A stretch of DNA of 64,000 nucleotides from Atopsyche davidsoni (Eukaryota > Arthropoda > Insecta > Trichoptera > Hydrobiosidae), in the NCBI GenBank assembly GCA_022113835.1, contig JAILWY010000028.1, positions 5,121,001-5,185,000 on the forward strand, written 5' to 3'. Under the pieces are notes generated by a model. The model was not told where the DNA came from. It made no database searches and saw nothing but the letters and a program-made list of their open reading frames with translations. A program made the translations under genes and the position numbers. Below, in pieces: positions 1-20,237 of this stretch. How positions within the stretch are numbered: the first letter of the stretch is position 1; each line of letters starts with the position of its first letter.

Positions 1-61
1 ATTTTTTAACAATTTGTTTTGATAACCGTATTAAGCCCAATCGAAACACGTGTAAGTCATA

Positions 62-137
62 CAGCATCAGTTTCTGTCAGGACGAGGATCGAATCGGAGA
101 CCTCTCGATGAAAAGTCAACGGTCTAAACGCTAAGCC
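62..137 (-). repeat. tRNA-derived SINE fragment
   Basis: On the minus strand the sequence reads like the body of a tRNA: an A-box-like TGGCTTAGCG near 137-120 and a B-box-like GATTCGATCC near 90. The acceptor stem is not closed and there is no clean anticodon stem, so it is more likely a tRNA-derived SINE head than a working tRNA gene. Confidence 0.4.
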
Positions 138-247
138 ACAAGCATAACTGTGCGTGTGAAACAAACGTTTGCAAACAAAGAAAATCATTAAATCACATAA
201 CAGAAAAAGCTCCTTTCAACTCATTTCAATTCATATCTCGCTTGGGT

Positions 248-800
248 CACATGAGTTTTAAATGTTATCTGAAAGTAACCTCGGATGATAGAGTCAATTA
301 TTTTGTGTAATTAATCAGATCGTAGGACAACGTAACTACTTTCAGTATTAGCATAGACGGTACTTTGTATAAAATGCTCTTAAAAGTTATGTTGTGTCTG
401 ATGTTTATAAATCACATGAGTTTTAAATGTAAATTTAAATATACGCTGAATAATATATGAATTGTTTCGGTCAGAGAATACATGTCAGTGTCATTACTCT
501 TGATCTGATTCAATACAAAGTGTTTCAAAAAAGCTATATATCTAACGTGTATTCATTCAAATATTGCATGAGTCACGTGAGTTTTAAATGTAAATAGAAA
601 TAGTAAATGAAATAGTTTTGTGCGATATCAATCAGATAAAGCAGGTATATAACATAACTATGGACGGGAAAATGTTTTTAAAAGGCTACATTTTGTACTT
701 TGTTTATATTTATTTAAACGTTGATTGAGTAAAATGAGTTTCAAATGTAAATTGAGAGAAAAAATCCTGAAAATGATCATATTTTCAGTATTTTTACATG
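248..800. repeat. Diverged tandem repeat, unit about 160 bases
   Basis: The phrase cacatgagttttaaatgt or a close variant recurs at 248, 413, 574 and 731, a spacing of 165, 161 and 157 bases. Further shared blocks sit at matching offsets, for example AATCAGAT about 70-80 bases into the first and third full units and TTAAAAG followed by TTTAT near the end of both. This is an old, decayed satellite-like array of about four units. Confidence 0.6.
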
Positions 801-1748
801 TCGCAATTTTGTATTGTAACTTACGTAATGCTCAAGACGGGTTTTGAAACTCAACAAAACTGAATCATTGTTTGAAAATTAGCTTCGTTTAATTAGATTG
901 TTAAGAAAAATACAATTACCCTTCAAGATTTGTTTTATTGAAGCCTGAATTTATTTTCCTTTAATGTTTATTATTTATTAACGCCATCACAAAAAATAAC
1001 CTCTCGGATCGCGATCAAAGATCTCGGTATATCGAAGAGATACATAAAATATGCCGTGAGTTATTTCAGAGATTTTCATGGCAGCCAGGTTCTTAATCTC
1101 TCTCTCTCTCTTTATATACATACTTATATAATTTCTTAGTATTGTTACATGTTGCATGCCATATCGGCATTCTCTCGGCACCGATCTATAAATAATTCAC
1201 ACAAACATAGTCCCTCATTTTGTTAAGTATGCATTACCACTTCGATTGTTGCAGATTAAAAATACATAGTCAGTTTTATGCATCTACGGTACAACCCCGT
1301 GGAGAAGAAAAATTGAAAGTATGGGACGGCGAGTACTGTTGTCTGTGTTATGGTAAAAATAAACTCCTATTTAGTCGGCAGTCGGAAATAGAGAAGTGAC
1401 CAGGGATCGAGTACTTTGAGTTATTCATTCGAGCCTTCGTTCGGGAAGTTAGGAACGAGGCAACTCTCCGTACGGACTGGACATATATAGAACTTCTGAA
1501 GATATCTTAACCCAACCTTCCTGACTCCCCTTCACACCGTTTCCTTTTTGATGCTCGATACAACGGTACTTGAAATATTTCTAGCGTAGCATTTTTTTAT
1601 TTACTCATTCTGTGGGGATGTAACACCGAAAAATTAGCTCAATATAATAAAAATTGTTATTTATAATGTAAGTAATTTTTTTTTAGTAGATTACTCATTT
1701 ACAAGATGCTATATTTTGTTTTTTTAATGTTTATTTTTGATTTCAGAA

Positions 1749-1820
1749 ATGAAGATGAAGATAGACAGTGTTGCAGAAAAATATTTAATGAATGCATTCT
1801 TGAATGTTTGTATTATTTGA
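1749..1820 (+). promoter_or_regulatory. Upstream ORF in the GPCR leader
   Basis: The presumed 5' UTR exon has an ATG at 1749 opening a frame of 23 codons that closes at TGA 25 bases before the proposed receptor start at 1845. If the leader exon is real, this uORF would reduce initiation at the receptor ATG. Confidence 0.35.
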
Positions 1821-1844
1821 AGACTGTCCGCTACTGATCTCAAA

Positions 1845-4083
1845 ATGGTATTTAACTATTAAATATATATATATATATAATATTTTTTGCCAAAATAGCT
1901 GTTGTTTCCCCGCATAATGTTTTTCTGTGACATCAGAGTGAGATATCGAGTATCATCGCCGGGCCGGTGGAGCCCCAGGCGTTGGCGCAGGCGATCGGCA
2001 TCTGCGTGGCCGGAGCCGCCATAGTCTTTGCCAACCTGCTCATCATCTGCGCGTACCTTAACTTTAGAGGTTTGTTATCTTACTAAAACACCAGGTAAAT
2101 ACAATAAAACGTTTTCATGTTTTAAATAAGTGCTTTAATGATTTCAAAATGTTGCTAGTGAAGTAATAAAAGCAAAAAAATATACCACCCGAACCAGGAA
2201 AATGCAAGTTCTTCCCATCGCAGACCAAGTTTCAACAGGGCGACTATCTTGTATGTTCTTGTAGCTGTCGCGGGTGTGTGCAGCGAAGTGATCAACTACT
2301 ACTTGCTCTCTTTGGCTGCGGCCGACCTCCTGTGCGGAGCGCTGGTGGTGCCGCTGTCTGCCTTTCCGGCCCTGACGGGCGAGTGGCCTTACGGAGACGT
2401 CATATGCCGCATCGTTGGCTACCTGGAGGTGACGCTGTGGGCTGTGTCTGTTTACACATTCATGTGGATATCTGTGGACAGATACTTAGCTGTGAGAAAA
2501 CCACTACGGTATGAAACGGTAAGTTACTAATACTATACTATTATCAATTAAAACCTTCTCTTGTTCCTGCGGTGAGTATTCTGTTCGGTATCGGTGTATT
2601 AATACTTTTTTACGGCTGATTCAAAGTAAAGGAATATCTTTTTCTGTGATTTCCTTGTATAATATATAAAACGCTACACACAGTCACAAAAACCTCTCAA
2701 GGCTAAAGTTTAATCATTTACTTATAATGAATTCGGACGTCTCTGGCTTGAATAGTAGACACAAAAATTTAATAATATTGTTACAAATTAAGAAAAATAA
2801 ATATTTTGTAAGACTTCTGTATCACCTCCGCTGTGGTATATTTTATTAAAAAATAAATATTTTTAGTGATTTTCTTCATTTTAATTATTATACTGCTTGA
2901 GAATAGCAACATAGAAAGTTGACGAAACCGGTCGCTTCAAATAAAAACGTGGAAAATTACTAAAAATATTTTCAAAACATCACCATGGAGCGAAATCCAC
3001 ATTTTCGAAACATTTTAACACACTAAAGGCGGGGCGGGTACTAGTACCCGTTTCGCGGACTGCCGTCTAAAAGCGGGGCGCGTATTAATACCTTTTCGAA
3101 TGTGTTTACTCTAATAGCGGCAGAAGGTCATTTTACTCTTTAGGTTTACAGCTCGTAATGCTTGTTTAAACTCGTCAACATTACTTCTACCGATACTGTC
3201 CAGTGATTCTGAACAAAGTGACAATGAAGAAGTGGAATGATAATCCTCCAATTATTGAACAATTTTTAGGACAAAGTTGTGTTGTGATGCCAAATAATCC
3301 GCAAAGTGTTTATGAAGTGGTTCAACTTTTTATAGGAAACGATTTATTTGACTACATGCAAATCCAAGAGTGTATAGATTAGATTTCACTCGTGCAATTT
3401 TACGCGAATTTTGTCCGCTTCGCACATCAGTTTAGTCAATTTGGTTACCCGCTTAAAGTGTGTTAATATTGACATACGTTTGTTTAAAGGTGCAAACAAG
3501 AACACGCTGCCAATGCTGGATGGTGTTCACGTGGATATCGGCGGCCATGCTGTGCTGCCCGCCCCTGCTGGGGTTCACCGAGCCGCTCTTCCACAAGGAC
3601 GCCTGCATCTGCATGCTGGACTGGGGCAACATGGCCGCCTACACCATCACACTGGCCACTCTGATACTCGGCCCCAGCGTCATTTCAATAGTGTACAACT
3701 ACCTGTATATATTTAGTATGATGAGGCTGATACGCAGTGGAGCTCCCATCCACGATAAGGAATACGCAACTGCCCTAGCAGAGAATTTAGCAAATCCGAG
3801 TCACATGACCAGCTTCGCACTCGTAGCTTCATTTTGGTTGAGCTGGGCGCCTTACGCCTGCATTAGATTCTATGAATATGCGATCGGGCAGGAACTGCCG
3901 TCGCCTATGCTGCACTTTGGAATGGTGTGGGTCGGGGTGCTCAACTCTCTGTGGAAGCTGTTTATATTACTTGCAATGTCTCCGCAGTTCCGACTGGCCT
4001 TGAAGCTTTTGTGCTTGACTTCGTGCTGTCGTAACAAGGCCAAGCTGCAAGCTGCGCTGGCCGGGTTGGATACTGACGACTAA
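1845..4083 (+). CDS. Orphan class A (rhodopsin-like) GPCR, GPR21/GPR52-like
   Basis: Predicted seven-helix plasma membrane receptor of 327 residues. Exons by phase: 1845-1847 (ATG only), 1937-2069, 2265-2518 and 3490-4083. Helix 1 is in exon 2. Helix 2 carries the SLAAAD stretch with Asp2.50. Helix 3 ends in DRY at residues 117-119. Helix 6 has FWLSWAPY. The helix 7 motif reads NSLWK where most class A receptors have NPxxY, and GPR21/52 also depart from NPxxY here. The N-terminus is very short, which fits a non-peptide or constitutively active receptor, but ligand and coupling are not visible. A 5' UTR exon probably starts at 1747 after a clear acceptor (tttgatttcag) and contains an upstream ORF from 1749. 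The start is the least certain part: a coding exon further upstream is possible. The receptor subfamily is inference; the class is clear. Confidence 0.75.
2917..2955 (+). repeat. Fragment of the GAAACCGGTC repeat family
   Basis: The stretch gttgacgaaaccggtcgctt followed by ATAAAA matches the end of the repeat that forms the arms of the Wee1 intron palindrome (59646-59670). Only the right half is kept. It lies in the third GPCR intron just before the piggyBac element. Confidence 0.5.
3019..3462 (+). mobile_element. Non-autonomous piggyBac-type element with TTAA target duplication
   Basis: TTAA at 3015-3018 and again at 3463-3466 flank inverted ends: left cacactaaaggcgggg, right (read inward) cacactttaagcgggt, 12 of 16 matching. 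Inside, 3224-3390 can be read on + as remnants of a piggyBac transposase N-terminal region: an acidic stretch SDSEQSDNEEVE, then SVYEVVQLFIGNDLFDYMQI, followed by stops. So this is a deleted autonomous element, not an anonymous MITE. Its right end lies 27 bases before GPCR exon 4. Confidence 0.8.
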
Positions 4084-4296
4084 ATCAATAATAGGAGCTG
4101 TAAAACGTATCTTAGAATCAATTTTTTATACAAAGAGTGATGTACATTATTACTACTGGAGTATTCGCACATATTTGTGAGTTTGAAAAGACTGGATGTT
4201 GTATTTCCTGAAATATTTGATTTAACATTTAGTATACATCCATATATGGTATTCCGTAACCCTACTGAAAGAATCTACAAATTATAGGTACGCTTG

Positions 4297-4480
4297 TAGG
4301 TTTTAGCGGCCGTTGTTCTGTGGTTTCTCGGGTGTTAAGCTCCTTGATGTATTCTGTCCTCCCACGTTTTGGTCCCGGTGTTGGATTAACCGAAGCACTC
4401 GGATTTAAACGTCGGAGTACAGAAAACATAAAGCAAGAACAATACCCCGGAAACCGCAAAATCATTTAAGTGTAGATTCT
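4297..4480. repeat. Foldback repeat fragment (third hammerhead-like family)
   Basis: Shares the phrases tggtttctcgggtgttaag, cttgatgt and acgttttggtcccgg with the better preserved palindrome at 40119-40297. The two halves are inverted (gtttctcgggtgtt...cccgg-aaac) but diverged. Confidence 0.45.
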
Positions 4481-6300
4481 TTCAACGGGGCTACAACTGA
4501 CTATTAAGTACTGAATAGATGTTTCAGTTCGTCTAAGACTCGTTTATCATATCAGTAGGTCATAAAAACTGATTGTACGCGAGAATACAATCCAAAAAAT
4601 AAAACCTACCTACGAATGCTGCATTCATATTGACCGGTGAGTCTTATGTATTAAAAAAAACACAAAATGTTATACAAATATAATTCCTTGGCATTGCCAC
4701 AATAATCAAAATAATTTAGGAGAATTGCAATAGTCTTATAATGCAATAAATTAATTTTAATAAATTAGATAGCAATTGAAACTTACAATGAAGATCTTGT
4801 CCGGAAGATGCAATTTAGCCGGCGCAAGTCACGAGCACGCAAATGTAAGAACCAGTCTCTCGACTACTTACTATACTCTGCCGACAGGTAATCTAATTTA
4901 TTATATACAACAAACAAGATATATTTTCAACATTCATCGTCTATATATCTATACAAACAGTAAACGTCGCCTCGTCTGGACAAAGTCTAATTGTAATAAT
5001 CAATTGGCGTTGCATATAGTATTAAAATTATATTTACATAGAAAATGATGTAACATGGAATTTATATTAATTGTTATTTTAATTATATATTATTTGGTAC
5101 ACAAATGCACATTTGATATTATATTGTCGAGTTACTAGAAGTAAAAGGATATTATTGGAATCGCTTATTTAATAAATCCAACAAATAGCCATTTGTGTCA
5201 ATTTTTTTTAGTGTCGTTGATTTTGGGAATAAAATCCATCAAGGGTTATATTTCGTGTTACGGCATTTTCTGAACGTTATGAATAACGACGACGTTAGCC
5301 GCTAGAGAGTGGAGAAATGTTGATAATGAAATATAATAAATAATATCAAATCATAAGTACAATAACGGTGAAATTATAAATACGCATAAAATAATTCCGC
5401 GACATGAACAAAGCTTGCGTTAAACTTAAAATAGTAATTAAAAGTATTGTTGCTTTAAATAAGCGATTCAACTATATTATTTAATTGCACAAATGCACAT
5501 CTTTTATAAGTTAATATAATGATTGTTGAGTTATTAGGCATAGAAATAATATATTTTTAGTAGTTACCTATTTTTAATCTAGCACAAATACTATTTATTT
5601 TAACTGTTACCTCTAATGATTATAATTAAAACGTCTTTATTTTTAAAGAAAATAGTACATAGCACAATTTGTCTAGTAACATCTTTTCATTCTTTAAATA
5701 TTTACCAACGTTACATAATTCAAGGCATTTACTTCTAAAAACTGCTTCTCGATTAGAAATCTCTCGCACAGAACGACGATGACTTGAAAACTCATTCGGT
5801 TCGTCTCTTCAATGAAATTGAATATTTTTTTAAGATAATCATAATTAAAATATGGCCTGCAATTTAAAAATAGCGACTTCTTCGACGATCCGCACGGCGG
5901 CATTGTTGGGATATTTTTTATTATTTTGATTTGTTTGTATTCGGCTATCTAGAGACTGCACTCCCTTCACGTAGAGCGGCGAGGATACAACAGAGTATAG
6001 AATAGATGAAACTCTTTGCCGTCTTGGCATTCCGGTTGTGCTGTGTGGCCGCGCGTGTTTTGAAACCGTTTTTACCCGAACGCGAAGCGAACAAATCGAT
6101 AACGTTCAGATGAAAACGCGTTCAATCCGTACCAGGCTTAGTTATTATATTTATAACGTTTAAATACCTTGCGTAAGAAGATTTTAGTTTGTACGTGTTG
6201 TTTTGATTATAACACCAGAAAACTAGTTTTAATTTGCAAATATATATATATATATACGTATATATATATATATATATATATATTTATCAACCATCATCAT

Positions 6301-6445
6301 CAGTGGCGTGCGGCATGCGTGCAAAGCTAAAAGGGAATGCCGTTGGTTTTTTTTTGTTTAAGTCGTAAGACAAGATCTCCAGTTCTTGATATCAAAATTA
6401 AATATACAGTTCTGGTATATTGCATGCCTTCACCGCACACCACTG
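6301..6445. mobile_element. MITE with CAGTGGCGTGCGG inverted ends
   Basis: Starts cagtggcgtgcgg and ends ccgcacaccactg, with inner blocks GCATGC near both ends. The inverted symmetry extends into the flanks (atcaaccatcatcat left, atgatgatggttgat right). CAGTG-type ends suggest hAT, but no clear 8-base target duplication is visible. Confidence 0.55.
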
Positions 6446-6495
6446 ATGATGATGATGATGGTTGATGATTTATATATATATATATAAATCATCAA

Positions 6496-6678
6496 CAGTG
6501 GCGTGCGGTGCAAAGTTGAATGAGCATGTGATTAATTACTAAAACTAAAGAGCATGACATTGAATGTATTTTTTTTATTAAGACATGACATAGAATCGAG
6601 GTTTTTAATATAAAAACAAGATATACTATATATATATATGCATTTTGGTACATAGCATGCCCTCACCGCACGCCACTG
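6496..6678. mobile_element. Second MITE of the same CAGTGGCGTGCGG family
   Basis: Starts cagtggcgtgcgg and ends ccgcacgccactg. It is separated from the 6301 copy by a TA-rich palindrome (gttgatgattta...taaatcatcaac, 6461-6495). Interior matches the first copy at GCATG blocks near both ends. Confidence 0.55.
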
Positions 6679-9659
6679 ACCTCAGTTAGTTCTGTAACGA
6701 TATAATTGGTGTGTAGCCAAAATATTCTAATTGTTACGATATTCAACAGCAGGTCTGAAGTAAGTACTCGGATTAAATTATTTTTTAAGTAAAACTAGCA
6801 TTGTTTAAAGGCGAGTCTGCGCGTGGAGGTGCTATTCACCCCGACGTATGAATTGGGAGCTCCACGGACAGACTCGCTTTACATCTTCGATAAGAAGATA
6901 TGATTCCTGTATCAGTATCGATCAAAATGATTATTAGTATTATTTTTGAACAGCTCGACGAAAGACAAGAGCGCTCATCTTCTAAAGTCAATCGAATAAT
7001 TTCATTTCGCTGTCTCACTGAATTCATAAAAAATAACATATCAGATATAGCCTAACTAAATCTGGATTAATAATTAACTATGTGGAGATTATTTCAAGAA
7101 AGCTAATATGAGAAGTTGCAATTATTCTACACGATATGAATGAACCTAAACTATATCAATATATAATTATATTTCACATTGTATTACAAACATTTTAATG
7201 TTTTAGTATTAGTAGGTGAATTAAATTTTTAGTATGACGAGCGTGTTGGTTTTTTCTTCGTAAATACAAACACAACGGCAGGCTGTAAAAATAAATTGTT
7301 TTGAATAAATCTTTAATTGTCTTTAATTTGTAATAAGCATAGAATTTCCCCTATTGAGAAATAAATTTATTTTTCTAGACCGATGATTTGTAATTTTCAT
7401 GAACACAAATCATTTTCATTGTCCTTCTTTTAGAGAGAACCTATCACGTGTCAACGTTCCTGAAATCAGGCGGAAATTATAAAACGTGGCAGTGTGATCA
7501 TCGCTTCTTCCAAACACGTCCCGAGGATTTCAAGTACCCGGACGCTACTCGCCCGGGGCGTCCGAGTTTCACGATGGACCTTTAAGCATTAAGCTAGATA
7601 TAAAATATCAAAAAAAACCTAAACTTACACTAATAGAATGCTTCTCGTCTCTTCGCTCACTGTTTCTGCTTTTCACTCTGTACAAATGTGCTTATGATAT
7701 GATGATATTAAACATGAAGATTGACAATAAACATGTCGGTGAGTTATAATGATTATTATTATTTGGAGCCCTATCATTAAAAAACAGTATCTTAAATATT
7801 TTTTACATTAACCGATGAATCGTTTACAACTCATCGTAGGTCGTAGTCTCCTCCGAGAATGAAAATGCATCAATCCTTGTTACTCCTATGAATTGTACCT
7901 TTTCAATTTTACCTTCTTCATATGGTGCGCCGAATGCACCAGACTATTTTATTTTATTGGCACTACAACACGTGAAAGCCGTCGAGAAAATGCTTGAACA
8001 ACCCTTGTTCCTCTGAAAAGATCTCGTAGTTCTGTGGCGTACCCCGATGAGGTTTTTGGCTCACGCAGTTTCAGGTGATCGGAGAATTCTTGATAAGAAA
8101 AAACCTTTTTTAGAGTAAATAATACAATATTTATTTAATTTCCTAGCTATGTTTAATTTGTGTATAACAATATTTGTATATATATATATATATATATAGA
8201 GAATATTTTCAAAAGACAACAATTTACTATTAAATATCATACATTTCCAAAATATTAATTTATATTTGTTCCAACAATTCATATAGCTTTTTATAAAATC
8301 ATGCGTCGCACTCCAAAAATATAAAATCAAAGTGTAATATTTACTACGGCTTGTTTATATAAAAATAAAGTGACTGTGTCTAATATGAAGAGAATTATAA
8401 AATAAATATATTTTTAGAGTCAAAATTTAATGGTTAATTTGGTAAGCAGAATCAGATAAAAAATATATATAAAAACTTAAACTAACAAAATATATGCGAT
8501 AAAAATTTCAAAATTAATATTTTAATACAAGTTCGTCCTAAAATAGGGATTAAATTTAAAAAAAAATACTTTTACTTTGAAATTAGTTTTGAGTGTACAT
8601 GAATTTATTTTATTTATATTAACTGTTATCACTAACTACAGTTAAAGAGGATTAAGTGACCTTTATAGTTTATAATTATATAATTCAAAATTAGTCTTTA
8701 AAAATTATCATACTACAACGGATGAATGTTTTAAATAGTTATATATTATAAATCAACAATATAAGCAACAAAAGTATATAATAATAAAAAAAAAAAACAT
8801 AAATATAATCTTGAGCACGAATGTCTTAATTTCTTATATTTGATTGCAGAATAAAAAAAATCTCCCGTCGGAAACAATATTTTTACACTGAATTAACATG
8901 GCGTTTATTTTATTTTATTTACTACTATTAAATGGCCATCACTTTCAAATTTTGTCTTAATAATGCACAAAAATTAACGAAAGTTCAATTTGCACGCGGT
9001 AAAACTGGCGGTACTAATTATATAAACTCAAACGTGACTCGTTATTTCATGCGTCAGGAAAAAAGTGGATGTAATAATACACCGAGTTTAATATCGATTG
9101 AAATCGTCCGGTTGCTCGGTTCCTCGGTGAGCCAAGCGTTGCGAGAAACGGTGAATATACATTTAATAAAGATTCCCTACGTAGAAATATCTATTCTTAA
9201 AAGGGCTTAACTACTGGCCGGATTTTTATAAACAGGTATTTATAATTAAAACGCTAGGTTTAATTGTTCTATCACTCTCATATTGCAAAGGCGTAAGCAA
9301 AAATGCCATCACACAATGTTATTACAAAATAAACAATTTGTCGACTATATGATAACGAATTAATAAATTAGCTACGTACTCTCGTTCATAATTGACTTCT
9401 TTTTCTAGTAAAATGATATCGATTGAAAACCGCGAGGAAAAATAGACACGCATTAGAATCACAATCGGGCGAGTTGCCGATTAACTTACTATATTTAAGT
9501 AGTAACCGAGAGACATTGATAATGTTTATTAATACAACAATGTTGTATTGTCGGAGCGAGTCGTGATCAACAGTTTACGCATATTCTGCATTATATATAT
9601 TGCAGCAGTAAATACCGATTACTGCAAATCAAAGTTGCAACGTCGATCTGAGAAGCTTG

Positions 9660-9790
9660 CCTTTTGATCGTTTTTGGTTTCTTGGGCGTTGAACCGCTCG
9701 ATGTTTTTTACTCCTCCGGCGTTTCAATCCACCGGACGAAACGTCGAGCAGCCTACACCCGAGAAATCAACTCAAGATTCATAGATTCCT
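9660..9790. repeat. Foldback repeat fragment, same family as 4297 and 40119
   Basis: Contains ggtttcttgggcgttgaa, ctcgatgtttttt and, in inverted order, cggacgaaacgtcgag and acccgagaaatc. These are the arms of the family seen at 40119-40297. The loop is short. Confidence 0.45.
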
Positions 9791-12700
9791 ATGAGAATCG
9801 GTGTTTTATTGTAATTCCATAGTTGTGCCTATTTTTCCCGCGGTCTTCACATTACTAAAAAATTAACTGTAAAAAAGAAATAATCCTTATTCGTTTTCGC
9901 ACCCTCTCCGATGCAATTTTGTCTGTATACGTGATAATATTTATTTTTAAATTTACAGACAAAATTTTAATTCATTCACATGGTACACTTTGAATCATTT
10001 CTATACAACTTAAGTATACTTAAAATTAATTATTGTATATTGTCTAACAGAAAATGGTAAACATCGTTGAAAATAAAAACACATCACTCTGTTAATAAAA
10101 AAAAGGCAGTAAATAATCCAATATTAAAGCATGACACAATCTTGCTTTCTTTCCACGGTTTGATATTCCGTTAATTTATTCATATGAATAAAACTTCCCT
10201 CGTATCAAATTTAATTATATATATTAAAAAGTCGTAATCGTATCAACAGAGAGATGTATTATAAAAAATACTTTATAAAAAGCACTCCATAAGTGTAATT
10301 CATTTCATAGACCGGTGCTTTTTAGGGAGAAGAGAAATTCGGGAAGACATTCCGACTCGATCTCCGTCCCGGCAGGCGAATCACAAGCTTTAATTAATAA
10401 ATTAAATTTAACAATATTAAAGAAAGAAAAAAAAAAAAAAGCACTTAGCCGGCAGAAGCTATTATAAATAATAAATATGGAAAGTGTGCAATAAAAAGAT
10501 CTAATTACCAAAACGAGTCATTTCTTTTTATCGATATTAAAAAAATCAACGAGACTGATGTCTTCTGGTTGCGTAAAGCGGACGAATGAGCATTACCATT
10601 CTCCGCTCGTCCCGGAATCTCAGCGGTCAGGACTTCCTAACCTTTCCAGTATATAAAGTAAACAGGAATATATGATCGTAAGTAGAAACGACTAATTTTG
10701 ATAATGTATCTACTCTTGGGAGTATTTTTTTTTGTTTTAATCGGCTCACTGGTCATTTTACATTTATTCATCAACGTTACGAAATTGATGTATAAATAAA
10801 TGCATATATTAACAACAACAAAAAATGCAGACATCTCGTACACGCGTCTCGTCTTGTAATAGAGAATATTCATTCATTCGTAAAAATAAAATTCACACAA
10901 AAAAAAATCCTCACCGGTAGCAAGATTTTAATATAAAACTACCCACTGTTTAAAAAAAACTTACTTTGAGATTTCTTAAAACAGTTGTAAACAATCTTTA
11001 GAAAGCCAATTCGTTTGATAAACTTAATATAAGCTAATATATATATTCTTTAATTGAGAATTCACGGTAAAATATGTGTAATATGAAACGTTGTCGCAAC
11101 TTTGATCAAATCTCGTACCTCAAAATAAGTCTTTTTATATCCGAATATACGTCTCCGCTATTTTAATTCGCAACGCAATTATTTCAGTATCGTTACGTGC
11201 AAATACTCTGAGTCGCAATGTTTGTTTCGGAAACTGCAATATTGTGTATAGTATTCCGATTAATAGAAAACATTGCTCAACTTCTAATCTACGGAGCTTA
11301 GAAATTTCCTATTACCCGTCTTAAATTGTTGAAAATATGATGAAATCGAAAAACTACGGTGACATATGATAATCGGAAACGAAAAGCTGTTTATACGAAG
11401 GTTGGAAAATTAAATACAAATTAATACACGGCGCTGAGCGAGAACTCGGAAATATTCAATGAAAAGTGTTTCATTGAACGTTGCGGTAGGAAATTTTATA
11501 TCAAAACCTTTCTATCGTTTAGCAAAACATCCGCTAATTAAAAAAAAAAACAAACCTATTCAAAGCGAATTCACTTAAGCTTTATAGACCAGGCAAGGGG
11601 TGAAAATAAACACGTGGGAGGTGTTCAAATGCGGTTTTAGGCGAGTTAATCTTATTATCACAAGAAAGAGGTTTCACAAGAAGTCGGAGAAAAATTCGTT
11701 AATCTAGAATTTAAAAAAAAAAAACTATCATGGATACGTTTATATTACAAAATAACTAATTAAATATTTATTTAAACTATTTCTTATTTTGATGATGACA
11801 CAATGATCATCGTAAAATAGAATTACCTTAGTGGTGTTATTAACAATGCGTAAAAGGCTCCGACACGTTTTTTGTCAACTTTGTTTAATTTTTTTCGTAC
11901 TTTAAAATTGATAATTTAGAGTGTATATATTATTATGACAATTAGAGAGGAAATTATTTTTACCGCCCTTTGACGCCTTCTACAACATTTCAGATTCCCA
12001 AGCGACACTTTTATAAATATAAAATATGCACAATCACATTTTGAACGCTCATTAACAGCGGCGGTTATTTTTTACAAACCCCAAAAGCCTGTAATATTTT
12101 TTTATGCATAGAATTGAAAATTGCACTAATTATTAAAAGGTTGCATAAAAATCGAAAATGTTGCGGATGCATATTTATTTATCGATGTTAAACTCCACCC
12201 TAGTTACTAACCAATAATTTCCAATGTTTTGGTTCGCAAACCGGAGTCATCTTCGGGGAATAGGTCGTATGTATTTGAAGACACTGGACATGTCATAAGC
12301 AACACCAAAGAATAAAACCGTTAATTATTACACTCGCTTCGCAAGGCGTTTTCGTAATTAACCAAGTAACCAAATATCAGAATGCGATACTGAAAACAAT
12401 CAAGGTTAGGTTAGGTCAATCAAAATGCCATCAATCCGAAGATCGCAACCATTGGATGCGACTCAACGCCCAAGAAACTCGTTCTATTAGCAATGCCTAA
12501 CAGAACTCGCGGACACATTCCTCGTCGAATCCCGTGTGAGAACATAGGTACTGTTAAATTAATAATTATTATTGATATTATCACAATATGAGACGAAAGA
12601 ATAAGTACCTAACATAAAATATAAAGAAAATTGACATTCACACAGTAACCGTTAACCATAAAATTAAAATGAAGAACTGTCTCAAAAAAATTTCACATAT

Positions 12701-12847
12701 GAGACCCGTTCATCGTAGAATTACTGTCCCGCGCCAACTTAGCAAATATAAAGTCACTGTCACAAATTTTCGCAGCGGTAGCTTTCAACGAAACCCAGAA
12801 AATATGCCCACGAGGTTGGCAATACTTATGTTGAGTTGGCAGCACTG

Positions 12848-20237
<7,390 letters not shown>

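Larger units (their letters stand above)
4084..12847. other. Intergenic, GPCR 3' end to MK2 3' end
   Basis: The GPCR (+) and MK2 (-) are convergent here. I see only repeats: a foldback-family fragment at 4297-4480, TA tracts and two CAGTGGCGTG MITEs at 6240-6680, and another foldback-family fragment near 9660-9790. Open frames of 60-92 codons occur but none has family resemblance, splice context or unusual composition. Confidence 0.6.

Noticed and set aside
4776..5048. 90-codon ORF
   Set aside because: No resemblance to any family and composition like the surrounding intergenic DNA.
8932..9210. 92-codon ORF
   Set aside because: AT-rich, no family resemblance, no splice or promoter context.
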